Positions 1-6,360 of a DNA stretch of 21,202 bases are shown in pieces (the stretch's first letter is position 1; every line of letters starts with the position of its first letter). The stretch is from VAZQ01 sp035552735. GTDB lineage: Bacteria > Pseudomonadota > Alphaproteobacteria > Rhizobiales > Xanthobacteraceae. The position numbers and the translations under genes are program-made. The notes under the pieces are model-generated. The model did not search any database, was not told where the DNA came from, and worked only from the letters and a program-made list of their open reading frames with translations. The DNA lies in assembly GCA_035552735.1 (NCBI GenBank), contig DASZKX010000338.1:1-21202 (forward strand). Reading direction: 5' to 3'.

Positions 1-1
1 G

Positions 2-100
2 CGGCGCGAATTGTTCGGCGAGAAGGCGCTCGCCCTCAAGCAGGGCCACCTGATGCTGGCGATCGAGAAGAACCGCGTGGTGGCGGTGGAGCGGAAGTAA
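2..100 (+). CDS. C-terminal end of an unidentified protein (5' end outside the window)
   Basis: An open frame enters from the left edge and runs 32 codons to a TAA at 98-100. The codons have strong G/C third positions and the peptide ends in AIEKNRVVAVERK, so it reads like a true protein terminus rather than noise. Nothing in the visible residues identifies a family. The 5' part lies outside the window. Confidence 0.45.
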   Translation, partial: RRELFGEKALALKQGHLMLAIEKNRVVAVERK

Positions 101-323
101 CACCATCTGGCAGGGCACACCGCTCGGTTGGGCGCATCATGGCGGAACGGCGCGGGCGCAGATGGCCGAATGTTTGCGCGCGCTCGGCGCGACCGAGTAG
201 TTGCACTACGTTTTTCCGCACAGGATCCTGCCCTCGGCTTCCAATCAGACCTACGAGTCAGCTCGCGATCTCCGTGGCGGAATGCTAACATTCAGCGAAC
301 GGTCTGATGATGGGGCCTCTGAC

Positions 324-1265
324 ATGAATGAGGATCGCCGATTGATTGCGGCGCGCCGAAGCTATGCCGAGGAATTGAAATACGTCGCCCACATCGGATC
401 GGACGCCATCGTGCGCGCGTTCGCGAAAGTACCGCGGGAGGCATTTCTCGGTCCTGGCCCATGGCGAATTGCGTCGGGAAAGGACTGGACCACCGCGGAC
501 GACGATCCCAAGCACCTCTATCACAACATCCTGGTGGCAATCGACCCGGCGCGTGGCCTGAACAATGGCCAGCCCGGTTTTCTGGCGTATCTGATCGATG
601 CGCTCGAGCTCAAGGCCGGAGAGCACGTGGCGCATATCGGCTGCGGCACCGGGTATTACAGCGCGATCCTGGCCGAAGTCGTCGGCAAGAACGGCCGGGT
701 CACCGCGGTCGAGATCGATCGGAAGCTTGCCGCACGCGCGAAGCGTAATTTATCGCCGTGGCCGCATGTCTCGGTCATGGCCGCGGATGGATCGCGGTGC
801 GGGCTCGATCCGGTCGATGCGCTGTTGATCAACGCGGGCGCGACCCATCCGGCAGCCGTCTGGCTCGATGCTTTGGCGCCGGGCGGCCGCATGGTCCTGC
901 CGCTGACGGTCGAGAATAGAGGCGGATCGGTGTTGAAAGTAACGCGGCTGGCCGCCGGCTATTCGGCGCGGTTCATCGGCGCGGTCGGGATTTTTCCCTG
1001 CGCGGGCGCGCGCAGCAAGCGCGCCAATCGCCAGCTCAGGGCTGCGTTCGCGGCGGGCAAGGCAAACGCCGTTCGCTCGCTCCGGCGCGACCGGCATAAG
1101 CTCGATCGCACCTGCTGGCTGCACGGCACGGATTTCTGCCTCTCGCGCAGGGCCGTCTCGGACGGGACCAAACCAGGCGCCTCGGAACCGACCGCGAAAA
1201 AGTCTCCGAAAAGCGGATTTCCTTCGTTACGTCGCGCGATCAGAAGGCTCCGCACTGCGTCATAG
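324..1265 (+). CDS. SAM-dependent methyltransferase, protein-L-isoaspartate O-methyltransferase (PCMT) type
   Basis: The predicted 313-residue protein has a Rossmann methyltransferase core. The glycine-rich SAM loop HIGCGTG is at residues 104-110, the acidic end of strand 2 (TAVEID) is near 128-132, and a post-II segment DALLINAGATHP follows. The segment NNGQPGFLAYLIDAL before the SAM loop matches the substrate-side helix of PCMT enzymes, which repair isoaspartyl residues; the true substrate is not shown by sequence. I chose ATG 324 because the protein from there (MNEDRRLIAARRSYAEEL) starts like the family. The frame is open back to a TTG at 201 with another ATG at 282, and no start has a strong Shine-Dalgarno. 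The last ~40 residues are a basic Ser/Lys/Arg-rich tail outside the conserved fold. The family call is solid; the specificity is uncertain. Confidence 0.75.
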   Translation: MNEDRRLIAARRSYAEELKYVAHIGSDAIVRAFAKVPREAFLGPGPWRIASGKDWTTADDDPKHLYHNILVAIDPARGLNNGQPGFLAYLIDALELKAGEHVAHIGCGTGYYSAILAEVVGKNGRVTAVEIDRKLAARAKRNLSPWPHVSVMAADGSRCGLDPVDALLINAGATHPAAVWLDALAPGGRMVLPLTVENRGGSVLKVTRLAAGYSARFIGAVGIFPCAGARSKRANRQLRAAFAAGKANAVRSLRRDRHKLDRTCWLHGTDFCLSRRAVSDGTKPGASEPTAKKSPKSGFPSLRRAIRRLRTAS

Positions 1266-1308
1266 CTTTCGCAATCGCCGCTTCTTTCGCACGAAGGCAG
1301 CGCCACCG

Positions 1309-1702
1309 TCAGGTCTGCCAATCGTCAAGACGCAATCCAGGCACACGCCCGAATTCGTCCGTGTTGTGCGTAACGAGAGTGAGGCCGCGCGCCAAGGCCT
1401 GTCCGGCAATCAGCACATCGTAAGGTCCGATGGGTGTTCCGTTGGACGCGAGAAGCGCGCGAACCTCGCCGGCCTGACGGGCGTCCTCCTTGTCGAACTC
1501 GAGCACCACGAACTGAAGGGCATCCACCAAGGCGACATTGTGCGCCGCCCGTCGGCTCTTGAACGCTCCATAAAAAAGCTCGTGTGCCAAGATTGCGGAG
1601 ATCGCGATGTCGGCGGGCCTTTCCCGCCGCGCGTTGCGCCAGCTTCGAGCTTGCGTCGTTCAGCAGGCCGATGACAACGTTCGCGTCCAACAGGTAGCGC
1701 AT
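1309..1702 (-). pseudogene. vapC: VapC-type PIN-domain toxin, frameshifted
   Basis: The coding signal is a PIN-domain ribonuclease of the VapC toxin family split over two frames. The N-terminal part (ATG 1702, or GTG 1705) reads MRYLLDANVVIGLLNDASS, with the first catalytic Asp at residue 6. At about 1625-1633 the coding signal moves frame and continues PADIAISAILAHELFYGAF (the conserved Glu), then IGPYDVLIAGQAL and THNTDEFGRVPGLRLDDWQT, ending with TGA at 1309-1311. All catalytic acidic motifs are therefore present but not in one frame. The shift lies in a CG-rich run (CAACGCGCGGCGGGAAAGG on the minus strand); one extra base or loss of one CG dinucleotide would explain it. Restored length is about 130 residues, normal for the family. 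The start overlaps the antitoxin stop (TGATG). Real inactivation and sequencing error cannot be separated here. Confidence 0.75.
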
Positions 1703-1947
1703 CACCGGAACAGTTTCGCAAGCGCGGGGCGCTCCTGCTCCTCGGCATGCTCATCGACCGCGTCAACAAAGTCGTCATCCAGCTTGCCCACGATCGAATC
1801 CAGCCAAGCCCAATCCTCGGCCACAGGCTCGAGGATCACGGCGCTGCCGTGACGGCGGATGCGCACTTCTTCGCCCGGGAAGCGAAAGTCTTTCGGCAAG
1901 CGCACCGCCTGGGATCGGCCCGACCAGAAGATCCTTGCCCGCTCCAT
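1702..1947 (-). CDS. vapB: VapB-type antitoxin (AbrB/SpoVT fold)
   Basis: The 81-residue protein begins MERARIFWSGRSQAVRLPKD, the SpoVT/AbrB swapped-hairpin DNA-binding motif typical of VapB antitoxins. It continues EVRIRRHGSAVILEP and a tail rich in Trp and acidic residues (EDWAWLDSIVGKLDDDFVD) that would wrap the toxin. Known VapB proteins neutralise VapC and autoregulate the operon. Start choice: ATG 1947 is preceded by GGAG nine bases upstream and gives the usual family length. An in-frame ATG at 1962 exists because the start region is tandemly duplicated. The stop overlaps the toxin start by one base (four if the toxin uses GTG 1705), as expected for coupled toxin-antitoxin genes. The antitoxin frame is intact although its partner is frameshifted. 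Confidence 0.85.
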   Translation of the reverse strand: MERARIFWSGRSQAVRLPKDFRFPGEEVRIRRHGSAVILEPVAEDWAWLDSIVGKLDDDFVDAVDEHAEEQERPALAKLFR

Positions 1948-1963
1948 GTTTGCCCGCTCCATG
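1934..1963 (-). repeat. 15-bp tandem duplication over the vapB start codon
   Basis: Two adjacent 15-bp units (1934-1948 and 1949-1963) are identical at 14 positions; on the minus strand each unit begins ATGGAGCGGGCAA. Each unit carries an ATG, and the upstream copy supplies a GGAG that can act as Shine-Dalgarno for the downstream ATG. The duplication is in frame, so it creates alternative antitoxin starts five codons apart. Confidence 0.85.
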
Positions 1964-1965
1964 TC

Positions 1966-2001
1966 ATATACCAATGATATATTGCCCCTATTGCGAGCCA
2001 A
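1966..2001 (-). promoter_or_regulatory. Candidate vapBC promoter and operator
   Basis: On the minus strand TTGGCT (1996-2001) and TATCAT (1974-1979) are separated by 16 bases, a reasonable sigma-70 pair just upstream of vapB. An AT-rich inverted repeat, ATATA (1966-1970) and TATAT (1978-1982), overlaps the -10 element. That is a likely place for VapB autoregulatory binding. The AT-rich patch stands out in otherwise GC-rich sequence. This is pattern matching only. Confidence 0.35.
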
Positions 2002-2230
2002 TGTAATTAGAAGGTCGCCACCAGCGGGTACCGGAATGCGTTCAATAGGACCGCCACTGAAGCCTTTGGGGCTACGCCTTTAATCGCTGTAGGAACCCAG
2101 GCTCGGCCGCTACCCTGCCCTGCCCTCCGAGGCGGGCGCTAGTTCCCCGGAATGGGTGCGCGCAACGGCGGGTACGCCGGCTGACACTGGCCCGCGCCGC
2201 CGCCCAAAGAAAGCTCAGCCCACACGCCGC

Positions 2231-2620
2231 TCAATTATTCAATATCGGAAAATCCTTCGCCGGGCGCCGCCCCGACAGGGTCTGTAGGAACGCGTAGATG
2301 TCGGCGGCTTCCTTGTCGGACACCACGGTCTGCGTATAGGGCGGCATGACCCGCACCGGATCGCGCAGCTGCTGCTTGAACCCCTCGAACGGCAACTCCG
2401 TCTTGGCGAGCGTCGGCGTCGTGCCGTAATAGTTGCCGCCCTGCCCGGACCGGCCGTGGCAAGTGAAGCAGCCGTCAGCCAGGTAGATGCGCTGGCCGTT
2501 GGCGGCATCGCCGGCGGGGGCATCCTGCGCCTGCGCCGGCAGATCAAATCCGCTCATACAGAACGTCACGGTGCAGGTCGCGACCATGAGCCCAAGGAGA
2601 CGTTTCAGCACCCGTTTCAT
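2231..2620 (-). CDS. Secreted monohaem c-type cytochrome
   Basis: The 129-residue protein has a Sec signal peptide: positively charged MKRVLKRL, a hydrophobic core, and likely cleavage after AQA near residue 31. One haem-binding motif, CFTCH, is at 51-55, and a probable axial methionine lies in VMPPY (Met92). The mature domain of about 98 residues ends in a C-terminal helix (EAADIYAFLQTLSG), as in small class I cytochromes c. It should act in the periplasm as an electron carrier. ATG 2620 has an excellent Shine-Dalgarno (GAGGAG, seven bases upstream), and that sequence overlaps the stop of the upstream ThDP-enzyme gene (TGA at 2632-2634), so the two genes are co-transcribed and probably translationally coupled. 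The pairing suggests it takes electrons from the ThDP enzyme; this is inference. Confidence 0.9.
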   Translation of the reverse strand: MKRVLKRLLGLMVATCTVTFCMSGFDLPAQAQDAPAGDAANGQRIYLADGCFTCHGRSGQGGNYYGTTPTLAKTELPFEGFKQQLRDPVRVMPPYTQTVVSDKEAADIYAFLQTLSGRRPAKDFPILNN

Positions 2621-2631
2621 GCTCGTTCTCC

Positions 2632-4560
2632 TCAGCGCGGCTCGGTGACGACGTCGACCAGCGCCGGCTGGCCGCTCTTGACCATGGCGATGGCGCGCTT
2701 GAGCGCCGGCGCCAGCTCGTTGGGATCGCTGATCGGGCCCTCGCCATGGACCCCATAGCCGCGCGCCACGGTGGCGTAATCGATATTCGGATCCTTGAGC
2801 GTGGTGCCGATGTCCGCCCTGGCGACGCCGCGGCTGCGGCGGCCGGCCATCGCCTCCACGTACATGTATTCCTGATGATAGGCGCGGTTGTTGAGCACGA
2901 CATAGAGCATCGGGATACGGTGATGGGCCGCGGTCCACAGCGTGCCGGGCGCGAAGTTGAAGTCGCCGTCGCCGCCGATCGAGACGGTGAGGCGTCCGTG
3001 CTGCTTGTTGGCGAGCGCGGCGCCGAGCGAGGCCGGCAGCGTGTAGCCGATGCCGCCGCCGCCCGAGCCGCCGTTCCAACGGTGCGCCTTGTCGAAGTTC
3101 CACAACAGGCGCGGCCAGTTGTTGCCGGTCGAGGTGCCGACCAGCGACCAATCCTCGTCCTTGATCTGGTTGTAGACCTCCATGCACATGCGCACAACCG
3201 AGATCGGGCTCGCATCCCAGCCCGTGGTCGCATCCGAGCGCACGCGCTCGAGCGACGCCAGGTGGGTGGCCGCCAGTTTCTTGCCGCGCGTCTGGAAGGC
3301 CGATTTGCGGCCGTCGTCGACGAGACGCTTGACCGCCTCGGTGAGCGCCGGCAAGGACGCCTCACCGTCGCCCGCGATGGCGAGATCGAGCTCCTGGTAG
3401 CGCGCGAAGTCCTGATAGTTGGACTTGAGGTAGAGGTCGCGGGTGCCGAGCGTGACGATCTTGGCGCCCTTCTTGGATGTCGATCGCGAGGTGCGCACGA
3501 TGCGGTCGGTGAAGGAGTTCACCGCCGCCCAGATATCGTTGGTCTCGAGGCCGAGAACCAAATCGGCCTGATTGAGCGCCGCCCGGCTGGAGCTCTGATT
3601 GAGCGGATGGCGCGAGGGGAAGTTCATACGGCCGCCATTGTCGACCACCGCGCATTGCAGGGTCTCGGCCAGCTCGACCAGCCGCTCCATGCCGGCGGGC
3701 GTGCGCGCCAGGCGGTCGCAGACCAACACCGGGCTCTCGGCCGCGACCAGCATCTTGGCCAATTCGGCGATCGCGCCCGAATCCGCCTGCGGCGGGACCA
3801 CCTTGGCGAGCCTGGGAATGCGCAACCCTTCCGGGTCGGCGATCGGGTTCTCCTGCAGCTCGGCATCGAGCGAGAGCAGCACCGGCCCCATCGGCGGCGT
3901 GGTCGCGATCTTGTAGGCGCGCACGGCCGACTCGGCGAAATGCTGGAGCGAAGCCGGCTGGTCGTCCCACTTGAGGAACTCGCGCACCAGCGCGGCCGGA
4001 TCGAGCGCGGAATGCACCCATTCGGCGCCGGGCGCGCGCTTGTCGGCTTCGAGGATGTTGCCGATCATGACGTAGACCGGCACGCGGTCGCACCAGGCAT
4101 TGTAGAGCGCCATTGCGGCGTGCTGCGTGCCCACCACGCCATGGCACATCATGGCCATCGGTTTGCCTGCCATCTTGGCGTAGCCGTGCGCCATGGCGAC
4201 CGCGATTTCCTCATGCGTGCAGGTGAGGATCTCGGGCTTGGTGTTGTTGCCGTGATTGATCATGGCTTCCTGGACGCCGCGGAAGCTCGATGCGCAATTG
4301 ATCGCGCAATAGTCGAAGTCGAGCGTCTTGAGCACGTCCACCATGAAGTCGCCGCCGCTCGACGTCTGCGTCACCGGATCCTTCGAAGGCGCCTGGGTCT
4401 CGGCCGCGATCTGCCGCGGTCCCGGCACGGCGGCCTTGAGGTCGGGCTTGGGAGCCGCGACCTGCGCCTTGGCGGCGGCCGGCGTCAGCGCCGCGGCACC
4501 GACCAGGCTCGCGCCTTTGAGGAAATTTCGACGCGCAACATCAGGGCAACGTTTCGGCAT
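2632..4560 (-). CDS. Tat-exported thiamine-diphosphate-dependent enzyme (acetolactate synthase/benzoylformate decarboxylase superfamily)
   Basis: The 642-residue protein has a twin-arginine signal at its N-terminus (ARRNFLKGASLV, residues 9-20, then AAALTPAAAKAQ), predicting export of the folded, cofactor-loaded enzyme. The rest is a three-domain ThDP enzyme. The Pyr domain carries the activating glutamate in THEEIAVAMAHGYAK (Glu117). A central domain spans about 260-415. The PP domain carries the ThDP/Mg motif GDG (530-532), 24 residues, then NN (557-558). Family members decarboxylate 2-oxo acids or form acyloins; the substrate cannot be read from sequence. ATG 4560 is preceded by GGAGGG six to seven bases upstream, so the frame extension toward 4734 is not used. 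The gene is followed directly by a c-type cytochrome gene. Periplasmic location plus that partner suggest oxidative decarboxylation feeding the respiratory chain. Lack of a clear FAD-binding signature leaves the electron route open. Confidence 0.9.
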   Translation of the reverse strand: MPKRCPDVARRNFLKGASLVGAAALTPAAAKAQVAAPKPDLKAAVPGPRQIAAETQAPSKDPVTQTSSGGDFMVDVLKTLDFDYCAINCASSFRGVQEAMINHGNNTKPEILTCTHEEIAVAMAHGYAKMAGKPMAMMCHGVVGTQHAAMALYNAWCDRVPVYVMIGNILEADKRAPGAEWVHSALDPAALVREFLKWDDQPASLQHFAESAVRAYKIATTPPMGPVLLSLDAELQENPIADPEGLRIPRLAKVVPPQADSGAIAELAKMLVAAESPVLVCDRLARTPAGMERLVELAETLQCAVVDNGGRMNFPSRHPLNQSSSRAALNQADLVLGLETNDIWAAVNSFTDRIVRTSRSTSKKGAKIVTLGTRDLYLKSNYQDFARYQELDLAIAGDGEASLPALTEAVKRLVDDGRKSAFQTRGKKLAATHLASLERVRSDATTGWDASPISVVRMCMEVYNQIKDEDWSLVGTSTGNNWPRLLWNFDKAHRWNGGSGGGGIGYTLPASLGAALANKQHGRLTVSIGGDGDFNFAPGTLWTAAHHRIPMLYVVLNNRAYHQEYMYVEAMAGRRSRGVARADIGTTLKDPNIDYATVARGYGVHGEGPISDPNELAPALKRAIAMVKSGQPALVDVVTEPR

Positions 4561-4751
4561 GGGCGCCCTCCGCGCGGTTGCGTCCGATTCCGGGATGGTT
4601 CGGCGCAAATCTGGTTTGTCCAGCAACCTTACATCCGAGGCTGGGTTCGCACGGAGCCTCGCGCCGCGGCCGGTGCCAGTCAAGACGACCGGGACTATGC
4701 AATGACCATGCAAAGACTTTGCAACTTCGCCCACGTGGTTGCCGCCGCAAG

Positions 4752-4775
4752 AGGGGCGCCCCCGTGGGCACCCCT
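4752..4775 (-). terminator. Hairpin at the end of ppx
   Basis: On the minus strand AGGGGTGCCC (4775-4766), loop ACGG, GGGCGCCCCT (4761-4752) forms a ten-base-pair stem with one G-U pair. It begins within the ppx stop codon. Only a weak pyrimidine stretch (CTCTT-like) follows, so intrinsic termination is likely incomplete or the hairpin protects the 3' end. Confidence 0.45.
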
Positions 4776-6360
4776 ACTCCACGTCCATCACCGGTTCGCG
4801 GCCGATCAGCCGCGCGAGCTGGCGCAGTCGCACGAACACCCGCTCTCCGGCCAGCGCCTTGAGCCCATTCTCGAAGCGCAGCACCAGCCGGCCGCGCGCG
4901 ACCAGCATGGGGGTCTTGGGCAGGATGCCGGTGGTCGAGGCGGAGACCAGATAGGCGACGCGCAGCGCCGCGCCGAGCACACGGGCGCGGTCCAGCACCC
5001 GGGTCGAGGCCAGCTCCCGCAGCCGCGGCGAGAGCTCCTCGTCGATCAGCCCGACATGCCGAAAGAAGACCGCCAGCGCCAGGAAGGTGCGGCCCGGGTG
5101 GTCGATCGCCACGAACGCCGCATTGGCGATGATGTTGAGCGACTGCTCGCCGCGATAGTCCGGATGCGCCCGCCAGCCGATGTCGGCCAGCAGGCAGGCG
5201 GCGTGGCGCAGCCGGCGCTCCTCGGGGGTTTCGTCGAGACCCGACGACGCGATGAACCGGTCCGTCCAGGCGATCAGCTCCTCGCCATGGGCGGGCGAGC
5301 GCGAGCGTAGCAGGTTGAGCTCGGTGGCGACGGCGATCAGCGGATCCTTGCGCCGCTCCTCCTCCTCGAGCAGCGAATAGAGCAGGCCCTCGCGCACCCC
5401 GAGCGCCGAGATCACTACGTCCTTCGGACGCGCCAGCCGCACCAGATGCTCGAGCACGAGCGCCGCATAGGCGAGCAGCGGGCGCCGCGCATCGGCGACC
5501 ACCTCGATCTGGGACAACGTCTCCGGATTGACCCGATGCACGAGGCCGGAGAAATCGAGCGCCTCGCGGGCCGGAATCACGTAGCCGTGCATGACGTGCA
5601 GCGGATAGCCGGTCTGCCACATGTGCAGGCGGGCGAGCGAGCGCCAGGTGCCCCCGATGGCATAGAAGGTGCGCCCCTTGCCGGCTTCCAGCAGCTCCGC
5701 GCCGGCGAGCGCCTTCTTGACGATCTTGTCGGCCTTCTTGAGCGATTTCGCGGAGATGTCCTGCAGGGCGAGCCCCCCGAGCGGAAGCGTGACGCCGGGC
5801 TTGACGCGATGGCCGTGAATGTCGGTCAGCTCGAGCGAGCCGCCGCCCAGATCCCCGACGATGCCGTCGGGCCGGTGAAAGCCGGAGACCACCCCGAGCG
5901 CGCTCAGCTCCGCCTCGCGCTTGCCGGAAAGCACCGCAATCTTGGTGCCGCAGACGCGCTCTGCTTCGGAGATGAAGGCCTTTCCATTGGTCGCGTCCCG
6001 GCAGGCCGCGGTCGCAAGCCCGTACAGTTGCGGAACGGCGATCCGGTCGCATAGGACGCGAAATCGGCGCAGCGCCGCCAGCGCCTTCTCCACCGCATCG
6101 GCGGCCAGGAGCCCGGTCGATTGCACCTCGCGGCCGAGCCCGCACAACACCTTCTCGTTGAAGATGGGCGTGGGACTGCGGGTCAGCCCTTCGTAGACCA
6201 CCAGGCGCACGGAGTTGGAGCCGATGTCGATGACGGCGACCGGCGGACCATGATCGAGCCGGCCTTGCGCCGGCTCCTCGACGACAACCCGCCGCCGCCT
6301 GGCTTCAATCAAGCCGACGGATGAGGCTGCGCGGCGACGAATCTTTGAGCGATTTGCCAC
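4774..6360 (-). CDS. ppx: Exopolyphosphatase (Ppx/GppA family)
   Basis: The 528-residue protein belongs to the Ppx/GppA branch of the ASKHA phosphotransferases. The first phosphate loop is VAVIDIGSNSVRLVVYEG (about 41-58) and the second is GDLGGGSLELTD. A C-terminal helical HD-like domain (RRLRHAACLLADIGWRAHP) follows. The family hydrolyses terminal phosphates of polyphosphate or pppGpp in the cytoplasm. The enzyme is expected to degrade the polymer made by the adjacent Ppk. GTG 6360 is the only in-frame start apart from a TTG at 6312. With GTG the gene overlaps the end of ppk by 56 bases; with TTG the start overlaps the ppk stop. AGGA lies too close to GTG to be decisive. Either start implies coupling to ppk. 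An N-terminal basic stretch precedes the ASKHA fold. Confidence 0.92.
   Translation of the reverse strand: MANRSKIRRRAASSVGLIEARRRRVVVEEPAQGRLDHGPPVAVIDIGSNSVRLVVYEGLTRSPTPIFNEKVLCGLGREVQSTGLLAADAVEKALAALRRFRVLCDRIAVPQLYGLATAACRDATNGKAFISEAERVCGTKIAVLSGKREAELSALGVVSGFHRPDGIVGDLGGGSLELTDIHGHRVKPGVTLPLGGLALQDISAKSLKKADKIVKKALAGAELLEAGKGRTFYAIGGTWRSLARLHMWQTGYPLHVMHGYVIPAREALDFSGLVHRVNPETLSQIEVVADARRPLLAYAALVLEHLVRLARPKDVVISALGVREGLLYSLLEEEERRKDPLIAVATELNLLRSRSPAHGEELIAWTDRFIASSGLDETPEERRLRHAACLLADIGWRAHPDYRGEQSLNIIANAAFVAIDHPGRTFLALAVFFRHVGLIDEELSPRLRELASTRVLDRARVLGAALRVAYLVSASTTGILPKTPMLVARGRLVLRFENGLKALAGERVFVRLRQLARLIGREPVMDVE

Noticed and set aside
99..200. Short frame ending at TAG 198-200 with protein-like text (PLGWAHHGGTARAQMAE)
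   Set aside because: It has no start codon or ribosome site and overlaps the end of the preceding gene; it may be a remnant, but support is too weak to list.
2746..5310. Very long plus-strand open frame of 854 codons opposite the ThDP enzyme and ppx
   Set aside because: It is antisense to two well-identified genes, has a His/Arg/Gly-rich composition typical of GC-rich shadow frames, and has no domain.
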